Shown one piece after another: positions 7,236 to 15,122 of a stretch of DNA of 64,000 nt. Position 1 is the stretch's first letter; each line of letters begins with the position of its first letter. The position numbers were made by a program, and so were the translations under genes. The DNA is taken from NCBI RefSeq assembly GCF_003568665.1, contig NZ_QXMH01000001.1:1550001-1614000 (forward strand), written 5' to 3'. A model generated the notes under the pieces. The model ran no database searches. It had not been told where the DNA came from and was given only the letters and a program-made list of their open reading frames with translations. This DNA is from Chitinophaga alhagiae (GTDB taxonomy: Bacteria > Bacteroidota > Bacteroidia > Chitinophagales > Chitinophagaceae).

Positions 7236-9479
7236 TTACTGCTTTGTGAACCGCACACCCAAAAACCCCCTGATACCCTGGTTGGGCGCAAATACATAGC
7301 TTGGGTCAAACGTGAGCCCGTACGGGTCTACTGACCCATCCGCATTATACCCCACGTTTTTATCGAACGGATCATGCGCATGCGCAATGGAATTGCGGGG
7401 CGGCAAAAAGTTCAGCAGGTTTTTAACACCGCCGTACAGCTCCCAGCCGCCGGCAAATTTTTTGGTCAGCTGCACATTCTGTATGCTCCATACCGGCGAG
7501 CGGGAAGGCCGGGGATCATTGGGTTGCACCGGCAGTAGCATAGGGCCGTATATGTTGCCGGTGTAGTCCACGCTCAGGCCCGCCCCGGCAAAGCTGTAAG
7601 AAACGGCCCAGGTGCCGGAGAACTTTTCCGTCAGCATGGGGCGCGTTTTTTCCCCGCCTTCCTGCTCATACACGTCCATCAGGGTAACCCCCGCAATCAC
7701 CTTGAGGGGAAAGGCAAACATCAGGTCTGCATTGAGGCTCAGGCCTTTGGAAATGGCGTGGCCGGCAAGGTTATCATAAGCAATAGTATCAGGCCGGCTG
7801 TAATCAGGCATGATCTTGTTGGAAAAATAGGTGTAAAAGGCCGTAGCGTCCAGATTGAGGAAAGCATTGTTCAGCGGTATCTTTTTGGTGTAGTTAAGGT
7901 TGACGTTCCAGCTCCGTTCCGGTTTCAGCTCATTTTCGATCACCACCTCCCGCGCTCCGCTCAGGGCGGCATGGTCTTCCGTAAAAATAGACACCACCCG
8001 GTAGCCGGTACCCGCGTTCAGCCGTAATACGTTTTTGTAGTCGGGAGACCATTTATAGGCCAGCCGGGGCGTGAAAATGCTGCCATGAATGGAGTTATGG
8101 TCATACCGGAGACCGGTTAGCAGGGAGTGCTGCGGAGCAAATTTCCATTCGTCCTGCACAAATACCCCCGGCAGAAAGGTACGCTCCGGTTCGTTATGGT
8201 CTTTACCGGCAGTGGCCACCGTATTATCGTCATAAAACGTGTACCGGAAAGGAAGGCCGGCCAGCAGGTTGTGTTTGCCGGCTGTTTTGTCCCACGTAAG
8301 CTGCGCAAAGGATATTTGCTGTTTGGCCATAAACGGCACCACGCCATAGTAGGAATTTTGATCATGAAAATTGAAAGAAGCCTGCAGCATTACCCGTTCT
8401 TTGAACGGGAGCTGGTACTGGCCTATTATTTCCGCGCGACTGGTAAAAATGCTTTCGCCATAGATGCTGTCTGTGCCACGCCAGTGCTTATTCCACTGCG
8501 TTTGGCCGCCCCAGCGGTCCTCATAAAAATAGCGGGCCGCAATAGTGGCCACCCTGCCTTCCGGGCGTTTGAAGTTCCATTTGTTAAATACGGAGATGCG
8601 GTGCTGGAGGGTAACGTCCGTAAAACCATCACCGTTCTTGTCAAACGGCTGCTGGTAGTTGAAATAGTTGAGGCCCAGCAGTGCTTCCGCCTTTGCGCCA
8701 GCATTGAAGCGCATGCCCAGGTCTGCGCTATATTCCTGCCAGCTGGTGGCCATCACGTCTGCCGTAAAGGCGGGGGCGGTACCCGGAGATTTTGTGATGA
8801 TATTGATCAACCCCGCCACAGCTTCTGAACCATAAAGCGTGGAAGCCGGGCCTTTTACGATCTCCACCCGTTCCACCAGGCTATTAGGGATACCCGAGAG
8901 GCCATATACCGTAGAAAGCGCGCTGACAATGGGCATGCCATCTATCATTACCATAGTGTACGGCCCTTCCAGGCCGTTGATATGAATATCTCCGGTGTTG
9001 CACACATTGCAGTTCAGCTGCGGGCGTACACCGTTTACGTTTTGCAACGCATCAAAAATACTGGGGGTCGGGTTCTTCTTGAAGAACACGGGAGAATATA
9101 CTTCTACCGGCACCGGGCTCTCCATTTTGGTAACCGGCCGCAAAGTACCGCTCACCACTACTTCGTTCAGGCTGGAAGAGGTTGCTTGCAGCTGTATGGC
9201 CACCACCGTGGTACCGGTTGCTTTCACCTGTACCGGCTGCGCATAGGTAACATATCCTACAGCGCTTACCTGCAGCGTATGCCTGCCGGGCGTAAGGGAG
9301 GGTATGTCAAATTCACCGGCTTCGTTGGTGACGGTACCGGTTTTCAGATCTTTGAAACCAACGCTGGCAAAAGGCACGGGCTTGTCTGCCGCCATTACTT
9401 TTCCTTTGAGGCGCCCCTGCGCGGAAGCACCCGCCGCAACGGCCAACATTAAAACGAGGCATACTATTCTAGGGAACAT
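7236..9479 (-). CDS. TonB-dependent receptor, probable metal (zinc) or metallophore uptake
   Basis: This 747-residue outer-membrane receptor is the last gene of the MerC/COG0523 operon. A signal peptide (1-20) precedes a carboxypeptidase-regulatory-like domain (about 22-98), a TonB-box-like segment LNEVVVSG (104-111), a plug with VEIVKGPASTLYGSEAVAG, and a C-terminal beta-barrel ending in FLGVRFTKQ. The plug carries NCNVCNTGDIHINGLEGP (Cys 157 and 160), an unusual CxxC facing the substrate side. Position beside a COG0523 GTPase and a Fur-family gene suggests Zn uptake; the substrate is inferred. A separate promoter with an AT-rich inverted repeat lies just upstream. Confidence 0.9.
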   Translation of the reverse strand: MFPRIVCLVLMLAVAAGASAQGRLKGKVMAADKPVPFASVGFKDLKTGTVTNEAGEFDIPSLTPGRHTLQVSAVGYVTYAQPVQVKATGTTVVAIQLQATSSSLNEVVVSGTLRPVTKMESPVPVEVYSPVFFKKNPTPSIFDALQNVNGVRPQLNCNVCNTGDIHINGLEGPYTMVMIDGMPIVSALSTVYGLSGIPNSLVERVEIVKGPASTLYGSEAVAGLINIITKSPGTAPAFTADVMATSWQEYSADLGMRFNAGAKAEALLGLNYFNYQQPFDKNGDGFTDVTLQHRISVFNKWNFKRPEGRVATIAARYFYEDRWGGQTQWNKHWRGTDSIYGESIFTSRAEIIGQYQLPFKERVMLQASFNFHDQNSYYGVVPFMAKQQISFAQLTWDKTAGKHNLLAGLPFRYTFYDDNTVATAGKDHNEPERTFLPGVFVQDEWKFAPQHSLLTGLRYDHNSIHGSIFTPRLAYKWSPDYKNVLRLNAGTGYRVVSIFTEDHAALSGAREVVIENELKPERSWNVNLNYTKKIPLNNAFLNLDATAFYTYFSNKIMPDYSRPDTIAYDNLAGHAISKGLSLNADLMFAFPLKVIAGVTLMDVYEQEGGEKTRPMLTEKFSGTWAVSYSFAGAGLSVDYTGNIYGPMLLPVQPNDPRPSRSPVWSIQNVQLTKKFAGGWELYGGVKNLLNFLPPRNSIAHAHDPFDKNVGYNADGSVDPYGLTFDPSYVFAPNQGIRGFLGVRFTKQ

Positions 9480-9496
9480 TGTAAAATTTTATAAGG

Positions 9497-9542
9497 CAAA
9501 TTTAAAACCTAAAACAATATATATCTAAATTTATTTTTAGAT
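9497..9542 (-). promoter_or_regulatory. Promoter and inverted-repeat operator of the TonB-dependent receptor
   Basis: On the minus strand TAAATTTG (9497-9504) matches the -7 consensus, 17 nt before the start codon. An inverted repeat, ATCTAAA (9523-9529), 6 nt, TTTAGAT (9536-9542), covers the place where the -33 element would lie, as a repressor operator would. Its sequence differs from the GCAAC-N3-GTTGC operators at 11288-11383. Confidence 0.45.
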
Positions 9543-9563
9543 TAGCCTAAATTAAGTGACCAT

Positions 9564-10757
9564 TTACATGGCAGGGAACGGGTCTGTAAACGCTCCGCCC
9601 TGTAACCAGCGGTTAACCTCCTCTTCGTTACAGAGGCAGGCGTTCAGCGCGGCGGAAACTTCTTCCTGCCGCAAGTGGCGGCCAATGATCACAATTTCAT
9701 TGTAACGGTCTGCAAAAAGCGGGTGCCAGCGGTGAAGCACCGCCTGCTCCTCCGCCGCGTTCAACCCCCATTCCGCCTTCGGAACGGTACACCACCAAAC
9801 ACCCGCCTTGTCTGCCATGACCGAAGCGCCGGCCTGGCTCCAGTTAATAGCCGCATCAGGCCTTGAAGCTATCCAGCAAAGGCCTTTGCTGCGTAAGATG
9901 CCTGAAGGCCACTGCTGCTGAATGAAGTTCCAGAAGCGCTGCGGGTGGAAAGGAGCACGACTCCGGTATACAAAAGAGCTGATGCCGTATTCTTCCGTTT
10001 CCGGCACATGTTCCTTTTCCAGTTCCGCTATCCAGCCTGCGCTTTGCGAGGTTTTCTCAAAGTTGAAGAGGCCGGTGTTCAGTATTTCCCGCAGCGGTAC
10101 CTTTCCCTGCGAGGCCTCTATAATATGCGCATCTGCATTCAGCTTGCGCAGCAATGCCTTCAAGACCTGTTTTTGTTCGGCGCTCACCAGGTCACATTTG
10201 TTCAGCACAATTACATTGGCAAACTCCACCTGGTCAGTAAGCAGGTTGGCAACCGCGCGGCCGTCTTCTTCCAGAAGAGCGCTGCTGCCGTAGTCCCGGT
10301 GAAAGTTAAAGGCGTCTACTACGGTTACCAGCGTATCCAGCCGGCTGAAAGCGCCCAGGTCTATGCCCACCTGCTCATCCTGGTAAGTAAAGGTTTGTGC
10401 CACGGGCAACGGTTCCGAGATGCCGCTGGATTCAATGAGCAGGTAATCAAACCGGTTTTCCGCGGCCAGGCGCTGTACCTCCAGCAGCAGGTCTTCCCGC
10501 AGGGTGCAGCAAATGCAGCCGTTGCTCATTTCCACCAGTTTTTCTTCCGTTTGATGCAGTACGTTTTCATTACGTACCAGTTGCGCATCAATGTTTACTT
10601 CGCTCATGTCATTCACAATAACGGCCACCCGCAATTGCTCTTTGTTGTGCAATATGTGGTTGAGCAGGGTGGTTTTGCCCGCGCCGAGAAAGCCGCTGAG
10701 TACGGTAACCGGCAGTTTGGCGCGGCGTGGCGCGCCGGGAGTAAAGGGGAGTTGCAT
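9564..10757 (-). CDS. COG0523 (CobW/ZNG1-type) GTPase, putative zinc metallochaperone
   Basis: This 397-residue G3E-family P-loop GTPase is likely to load metal into client proteins in the cytoplasm. It has Walker [10 protein letters not shown] (22-30), the signature metal-binding CxCC as [11 protein letters not shown] (Cys 81, 83, 84), a Glu-rich switch region with [13 protein letters not shown], and the guanine-specificity motif NKCDL. The C-terminal CobW_C domain (about 260-395) is complete. It lies 66 bp after the MerC-like gene and 84 bp before the receptor. COG0523 proteins under Zur control act in zinc starvation, which fits this context; the client protein is unknown. Confidence 0.93.
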   Translation of the reverse strand: MQLPFTPGAPRRAKLPVTVLSGFLGAGKTTLLNHILHNKEQLRVAVIVNDMSEVNIDAQLVRNENVLHQTEEKLVEMSNGCICCTLREDLLLEVQRLAAENRFDYLLIESSGISEPLPVAQTFTYQDEQVGIDLGAFSRLDTLVTVVDAFNFHRDYGSSALLEEDGRAVANLLTDQVEFANVIVLNKCDLVSAEQKQVLKALLRKLNADAHIIEASQGKVPLREILNTGLFNFEKTSQSAGWIAELEKEHVPETEEYGISSFVYRSRAPFHPQRFWNFIQQQWPSGILRSKGLCWIASRPDAAINWSQAGASVMADKAGVWWCTVPKAEWGLNAAEEQAVLHRWHPLFADRYNEIVIIGRHLRQEEVSAALNACLCNEEEVNRWLQGGAFTDPFPAM

Positions 10758-10823
10758 ATGTTGCGTGTTTTTTATGGTCGTTTAGATGATGTTTCAAAAA
10801 GCCGGCAAACGGGCGGGCGCCTC

Positions 10824-11246
10824 TTATCCTTCCGCCCCTTCACATCCGGCGGCATTTTCGCGGCTGCAAACCACGCAGTGCCGGCAGGCCTTGATATTCC
10901 GCAGATGCGCCCACACGATCAGCCCCGCTCCTGCCGCAATCACAAAAGGCTCCCAGTTTTCCGGCATCAGGAAATGCCCCGCCAGCAGACCGGCAAAACC
11001 CGCGGCAAAGAGCACCAGCGGCGCCACCCGGCGGTGATGCTTCAGGTACCCCCGCCACAGCGCGGTACAGCCCACTACAAAAGAGAGCGCCAGCAACGCG
11101 TATTCCAGGTTTTCATTTTCAAGTACTTCAAGGCCCAGCAGCGGCAGGGCGGTAATCAGCAGCGGCAGCGCCACGCAATGAACGGCGCATACCAGCGAAG
11201 CGCCTATGCCCAGCGTGTCCAGGCTCCATTTTGAGAACAGGTTCAT
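10824..11246 (-). CDS. MerC-domain membrane protein
   Basis: This 140-residue inner-membrane protein has four hydrophobic segments. The first includes IGASLVCAVHCVALPLLITA, with the CxxxxC-type Cys and His of the MerC family. The C-terminal tail holds CRHCVVCSRENAAGCEG, a soluble Cys/His cluster that could bind metal. MerC proteins move mercury or other soft metals; in Bacteroidota small MerC-like genes are found with Zur/Fur regulons. I use the ATG at 11246, since a longer in-frame reading would start at a TTG inside the operator at 11288-11302. It is the first gene of the minus-strand operon. Confidence 0.85.
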   Translation of the reverse strand: MNLFSKWSLDTLGIGASLVCAVHCVALPLLITALPLLGLEVLENENLEYALLALSFVVGCTALWRGYLKHHRRVAPLVLFAAGFAGLLAGHFLMPENWEPFVIAAGAGLIVWAHLRNIKACRHCVVCSRENAAGCEGAEG

Positions 11247-11270
11247 GGGTGTTGATTTTTTTGTGGACAA

Positions 11271-11303
11271 CAAATCTAGGATGTTTATGCAACATTGTTG
11301 CAA
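11271..11303 (-). promoter_or_regulatory. Promoter of the MerC-COG0523-receptor operon
   Basis: On the minus strand TAGATTTG (11271-11278) matches TAnnTTTG, with TTG (11301-11303) 22 nt upstream. The -33 TTG lies on the edge of the palindrome at 11288-11302, so a bound repressor would block RNA polymerase. Confidence 0.6.
11288..11302. promoter_or_regulatory. Perfect 7-1-7 inverted repeat, probable Fur/Zur operator
   Basis: TGCAACA-T-TGTTGCA is a perfect palindrome in the 7-1-7 layout typical of Fur-superfamily boxes. It overlaps the -33 region of the MerC operon promoter. A second copy of the core GCAAC-N3-GTTGC lies at 11371-11383 before the divergent ABC operon, which ends in a Fur-family gene. 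Confidence 0.6.
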
Positions 11304-11370
11304 TTTTATTTAAATTTAAGAAATAATATCAGGCGGGAGGGGTATCTTCACGCCGCAGAAATAACAGAAT

Positions 11371-11383
11371 GCAACTATGTTGC
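11371..11383. promoter_or_regulatory. Second GCAAC-N3-GTTGC operator, before the ABC transporter operon
   Basis: GCAAC-TAT-GTTGC has the same arms as the palindrome at 11288-11302. It lies 19 nt before the ABC ATPase start codon, next to a loosely -7-like AACATTTG (11388-11395) and a GAAAGGA ribosome-binding site. Binding here would repress the plus-strand operon. Confidence 0.55.
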
Positions 11384-11402
11384 TTTTAACATTTGAAAGG
11401 AC

Positions 11403-12032
11403 ATGATCTATACTAAAAACCTTGCTTATGCCCATCCCAACGGCGGCGTGCTGCAATTTCCCGACATGGCTTGCGCGGCCGGGGAAGTATTGCTCATAAC
11501 GGGCCGTTCCGGCGCGGGTAAAACCACGCTGCTGCATCTGCTGGCCGGTTTGCTGCGGCCCGGCAGCGGGGAAATAAATGTGGCGGGCACTTTCATACAA
11601 ACATTGCGGCCTGCGGCCATGGACGCTTTTCGCGGCCGCCACATCGGTATTATTTACCAGCAGTCTCATTTTATTGCGGCCCTTTCCATAGCGGAAAACC
11701 TGCAGCTGGCCGCCACCCTGGGCCATGGTGCGCAGAAGCGGGAAGAGCTGCAGGAACTGGCGGAAAAGCTGGGGATCAGCACGCTCCTGCACAAAAAGCC
11801 CGCACGCCTCAGCCAGGGTGAACAGCAAAGGGCCTCCATAGCCCGCGCGCTGATGCAACGCCCGCAACTGCTGCTGGCAGATGAGCCCACCGCCAGTCTT
11901 GACGATGAGAACTGTATGGCCGTAGCGCAACTGCTGGCAGAACAGGCGCAGCAGCAACAGGCAGCCCTGCTGATCGTTACGCACGACAGCCGGCTGAAAG
12001 AATTATTTGCCAACCAGATTATCTTATCATGA
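11403..12032 (+). CDS. ABC transporter ATP-binding protein, LolD/MacB type
   Basis: This 209-residue cytoplasmic ATPase powers the FtsX-type permease encoded next. Walker A is GRSGAGKTT (about 37-45), the Q-loop is YQQSHFI, the ABC signature is LSQGEQQR, Walker B is LLLADEPTASLD and the switch His is VTHD, so it should be active. The final codons overlap the permease start (ATGA). Placement in a Fur/Zur-like operon suggests a role in metal uptake or periplasmic metal handling rather than ordinary lipoprotein sorting; this is inference from context. Confidence 0.92.
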   Translation: MIYTKNLAYAHPNGGVLQFPDMACAAGEVLLITGRSGAGKTTLLHLLAGLLRPGSGEINVAGTFIQTLRPAAMDAFRGRHIGIIYQQSHFIAALSIAENLQLAATLGHGAQKREELQELAEKLGISTLLHKKPARLSQGEQQRASIARALMQRPQLLLADEPTASLDDENCMAVAQLLAEQAQQQQAALLIVTHDSRLKELFANQIILS

Positions 12033-13450
12033 TTTGTCGCATCGCTTTCAAGAACCTGCTCCACAAACCGCTATACGCCGGCCTTTGCTGGCTGCTGCTG
12101 GCCTGCAGTACAGCAGTGCTGCTGCTGCTGGTAGCCCTCAACCGGCAGGCCAAAGAACAACTGGAAAAACAGATTGCGGGGGTAGACATGGTGCTGGGCG
12201 CTAAAGGCAGCCCCTTGCAGCTCATTCTTTCCAGCGTATACAACCTGGATGCGCCCACCGGTAACATCTACCTGCGGGACGCGCAGCGATTCATGCAGCA
12301 CCCGTTGGTGGAATACGCTATTCCCGTTTCACTGGGAGACTCTTATCGGGGGTACCGCATCATTGGCACCACACACGCCTACCTGGATAAATACAAGCTG
12401 AAACCCGCCGCCGGCACTGTTTTCAACAAATCAATGGAAGTAGTGATAGGCGCTACCGTGGCCAAACGCGCAGGCCTTGCGCTGGGTGACAGTTTTGCCG
12501 GCACGCACGGGCTGGGAGAAAAAGGGCATGTGCATGATGAGCATCAGTACGTGGTAAAAGGTATTCTGCCGGCTACGGGGCTTTCACTTGACCAGCTGAT
12601 ACTCACGCCGCTGGAAAGCGTGTGGGCCATACATGCAACCAACGTGCAGGTGCGGGAGGAAGAAGACGGTCATGATCATGATGAACACGGTCATGCGGAA
12701 AATACGGAGAACGAACGGGATGAGCACCATGCAGCTCAACCCCATGATCATGCACGAAGTGAAACCGGCACTGACCCACATGGGGAACACAGCCATGAGC
12801 ATGGTGACCACCGGCCGGAGGGCGCCCATCATCAACATGCGCCTTCCGGCAAGGCCTCTGATACACCTGGCCCCCGGAACAATAGCGCGCAATTCTCCCC
12901 CAATACACAGATCACCGCGGTGCTGATGAAATTCAAAAACCCGCTGGCGCAGCTGCAGCTTCCCCGGATGATCAATGAAAACACCAACATGCAGGCTGCC
13001 GTACCGGCCATAGAGATCAACCGGCTGCAATCCCTGCTGGGTTCCGGCACGGAGGTGTTGCGCATCCTGGGCTGGCTTTTGGCCGCGCTCGCCGCCTGTA
13101 GTATATTTGTAATGCTGGTACAAGGCACCCACGAGCGCCGCTACGAGCTGGCCTTACTGCGCAGCATGGGCTGCGGCCGTAGCAAGCTGCTGGCGCTGGT
13201 AGTAGCGGAAGCCGCCATCCTGGGCATCAGCGGCATACTGGGCGGCTTTTTGCTCAGCAGGCTGGCAGGCTGGTTCCTGCAACAGCAGGTATTTACCCGG
13301 TACCATCTGAATTTTTCCGGCGCCTGGAAGGTAACGCAGGCGGATATGCTGACTGCCGGGGCTATACTGGCCGCCTGCTTACTGGCCGCGAGCTTCCCCG
13401 CCATCCGGGCGTTCCGGCTGAACATTTCTAAAACTCTGGCTAATGCTTAA
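12029..13450 (+). CDS. FtsX-like ABC permease with a His-rich periplasmic loop
   Basis: This 473-residue inner-membrane permease has a first transmembrane helix at about 18-37. A large periplasmic MacB-like domain follows, then three C-terminal helices (about 345-370, 385-420 and 435-465). The periplasmic domain carries an insertion at about 210-270 with 16 histidines in groups such as GHDHDEHGH and HGEHSHEHGDH, a typical Zn/Cu/Ni-binding low-complexity segment. LolC/LolE-type permeases normally lack this. It overlaps the ATPase gene by 4 nt and the next gene by 8 nt, so the three are translationally coupled. Confidence 0.92.
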   Translation: MICRIAFKNLLHKPLYAGLCWLLLACSTAVLLLLVALNRQAKEQLEKQIAGVDMVLGAKGSPLQLILSSVYNLDAPTGNIYLRDAQRFMQHPLVEYAIPVSLGDSYRGYRIIGTTHAYLDKYKLKPAAGTVFNKSMEVVIGATVAKRAGLALGDSFAGTHGLGEKGHVHDEHQYVVKGILPATGLSLDQLILTPLESVWAIHATNVQVREEEDGHDHDEHGHAENTENERDEHHAAQPHDHARSETGTDPHGEHSHEHGDHRPEGAHHQHAPSGKASDTPGPRNNSAQFSPNTQITAVLMKFKNPLAQLQLPRMINENTNMQAAVPAIEINRLQSLLGSGTEVLRILGWLLAALAACSIFVMLVQGTHERRYELALLRSMGCGRSKLLALVVAEAAILGISGILGGFLLSRLAGWFLQQQVFTRYHLNFSGAWKVTQADMLTAGAILAACLLAASFPAIRAFRLNISKTLANA

Positions 13451-14012
13451 AATAGAAAAGATATTCATTGCCGCCATGGCATTTACCTTCGTTTCCTGCT
13501 CCAACATTTCCCAGTGGTGCAAACATGGCAATGCCGGCGCAGGGTACCTGAACCAGCTGCTCACGCTCCGGCAGCAGGCCGGTTACACAGATGAACTGCC
13601 CGTTTCTACGGTTACCTATGAAGACACCGCAGTAAAAAAGGTGACCTGGAAGCAGCTGTCTGACGTGATCTTCAACCGCAAATGGGACGAAAAGATGCAA
13701 ATGCCCATGCTCTACCCCTCTTTCTCCCGTAACATCAAGGCGCTTCATGGGAAAACCATCCGCATCAGCGGTTACGTGATCCCCGTAGAGGCGCAGGCAG
13801 GCATGTACGTGCTGTCTTCCAACCCCAACAGTTCCTGCTTTTTCTGCGGCGGGGCCGGGCCGGAAACCATTATGGCGTTGAAATTCAAATCAGGGAAACC
13901 CTCTTTTGAAACAGATGATTATGTAAGCATGCAAGGGAGATTAAGACTCAATGAGAAAAACATATACGAATTATACTATAATTTAGACGACGCCGTATTC
14001 ATGGGTAAGTAA
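13443..14012 (+). CDS. DUF3299-like lipoprotein
   Basis: This 189-residue product has a signal ending in a lipobox-like FTFVSCS (Cys about 19). The conserved core is LHGKTIRISGYVIP followed by SSNPNSSCFFCGGAGPETIM, a CxxC motif typical of DUF3299 proteins. It is probably lipid-anchored in the periplasm or outer membrane. From memory, DUF3299 genes sit with LolD/FtsX-type ABC genes in zinc-regulated clusters of Proteobacteria such as Vibrio, and the same grouping occurs here. Biochemical role unknown; the CxxC could bind metal or cycle as a thiol pair. Confidence 0.75.
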   Translation: MLKIEKIFIAAMAFTFVSCSNISQWCKHGNAGAGYLNQLLTLRQQAGYTDELPVSTVTYEDTAVKKVTWKQLSDVIFNRKWDEKMQMPMLYPSFSRNIKALHGKTIRISGYVIPVEAQAGMYVLSSNPNSSCFFCGGAGPETIMALKFKSGKPSFETDDYVSMQGRLRLNEKNIYELYYNLDDAVFMGK

Positions 14013-14023
14013 ACAAACTGTGC

Positions 14024-14031
14024 TACCTTTG
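14024..14031 (+). promoter_or_regulatory. -7-like element before the SCO1 gene
   Basis: TACCTTTG matches TAnnTTTG 24 nt before the ATG at 14056. No -33 TTG is evident, so this may be a weak internal promoter or chance. Confidence 0.3.
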
Positions 14032-14055
14032 CATATTGGATTTAAGAGTGTAGTT

Positions 14056-14682
14056 ATGTCAAAGAAAGCGATCTTTTATATCATATTTTTTGTGGTGCTG
14101 AGCATTGGCTTCATGGGTTATTCCGGCCTGATGATCAAGGAAGGTACCGGAGAATTTTTCGGGAAAGAGAAGCTGCCGGTGCTGGGCACGCCCGGCCACA
14201 AGATACAGGGTTTTACCCTGGTGAACCAGGACGGGGATACCATCACCCAGGACAATGTAAAGGGCAAGATCTATGTGGCAGAGTATTTTTTTACTACCTG
14301 CACCAATATTTGCCCGGTAATGAATAAAAACATGGAAAAGGTGTATGCGAAATACGGCAGCACGCCCAACTTTCTCATTCTTTCCCATACCTCAGACCCT
14401 GACTATGATTCCATTCCTGTACTGAAGGCATATGCCGGGAAACATGGTGCCGATTCAAAAAACTGGTATTTCCTCACGGGAAACAAACAGCACCTGTACA
14501 AACTGGCCCGCGAAAGCTACCTGGTAGATGATGGCCAATTCACGGGTGAAGACGATTTCGTTCACACCCAGTGGTTTGCGCTGGTAGACGGCGAAGGCCA
14601 GGTGCGGGGCCTGTATGAAGGCACTAAAGACAAAGATATTGAGAAGCTGATCACAGACATTGACCGGCTCATGCATGAATAA
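14056..14682 (+). CDS. SCO1/SenC family copper-binding thioredoxin-fold protein
   Basis: This 208-residue membrane-anchored protein has one N-terminal helix (about 5-22) and a periplasmic thioredoxin fold. It keeps the SCO copper ligands: CTNIC (Cys 82 and 86) and the distal His in DDFVHTQWF. SCO proteins deliver copper to cytochrome oxidase CuA or act as thiol reductases. Here it lies between a DUF3299 gene and a Fur-family gene, so a role in metal or thiol handling of the island is also possible. The ATG at 14056 is preferred to an in-frame codon at 14020, because it directly precedes the membrane anchor. Confidence 0.9.
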   Translation: MSKKAIFYIIFFVVLSIGFMGYSGLMIKEGTGEFFGKEKLPVLGTPGHKIQGFTLVNQDGDTITQDNVKGKIYVAEYFFTTCTNICPVMNKNMEKVYAKYGSTPNFLILSHTSDPDYDSIPVLKAYAGKHGADSKNWYFLTGNKQHLYKLARESYLVDDGQFTGEDDFVHTQWFALVDGEGQVRGLYEGTKDKDIEKLITDIDRLMHE

Positions 14683-14687
14683 ATTTG
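14660..14687 (+). promoter_or_regulatory. Possible internal promoter for the Fur-family gene
   Basis: TTG (14660-14662), 17 nt, TAAATTTG (14680-14687) fits the -33/-7 pattern, overlapping the end of the SCO1 gene. It would give an almost leaderless transcript, so it may be coincidental. Confidence 0.3.
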
Positions 14688-15122
14688 ATGAACATGCTTG
14701 CAAAACAAAAAGAACTCATCGTGCAGTTGTTGCGCTCCAGTAAACTCAGTATTACGGATACGCGTGTAAAAATCCTGGAGCTCTTTCTGAAAAGTAACGG
14801 CGCGCTGGAACATGCTGATTTTGAAAAATTAAGTGGAAAATCGTTTGACAGGGTAACCATTTACCGTACCCTCCAGACGTTCCTGGATAAAGGCATTGTA
14901 CATAAAATCCCTACCACAGACACTTCTGTTCGTTATGCCATCTGCAAGTCCGACTGCGGGGAACATGACCATCACGACCATCATGTGCATTTCCGCTGCG
15001 AAGAATGCGGCAGTACCCGTTGCCTGGAAGAAACAGACATCCCTGTTATTTCGCTGCCCAAAGGATATGATGCGCACAATGTGGAAGTAGTAGTGAGCGG
15101 GGTTTGCAAAGAGTGCAAATAG
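14688..15122 (+). CDS. Fur-family transcriptional repressor, probable Zur
   Basis: This metal-sensing winged-helix repressor of 144 residues has a DNA-binding helix region ending in DRVTIYRTLQTFLDKGIVHK. It has a metal site rich in His (CGEHDHHDHHVHF) and two structural-zinc Cys pairs, CEEC and CKEC. It ends the ABC operon whose promoter region carries two Fur-type palindromes, so autoregulation is likely. Zinc as effector is inferred from the COG0523 gene and His-rich permease; Fur and Zur cannot be told apart by sequence alone. ATG 14688 is used, with ATG 14694 as alternative. Confidence 0.88.
   Translation: MNMLAKQKELIVQLLRSSKLSITDTRVKILELFLKSNGALEHADFEKLSGKSFDRVTIYRTLQTFLDKGIVHKIPTTDTSVRYAICKSDCGEHDHHDHHVHFRCEECGSTRCLEETDIPVISLPKGYDAHNVEVVVSGVCKECK

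Noticed and set aside
10748..10765. GCAAC-ATAT-GCAAC around the COG0523 start codon (minus strand) as a third operator
   Set aside because: The half-sites are direct, not inverted, and overlap the start codon within an operon; likely chance.
9945..11234. 429-codon plus-strand open frame opposite the COG0523 and MerC-like genes
   Set aside because: Both minus-strand proteins carry family motifs; the plus-strand reading does not.
11247..11303. Longer N-terminus for the MerC-like protein
   Set aside because: It would need a TTG start inside the palindromic operator and -33 element; the ATG at 11246 gives a normal membrane-protein start.
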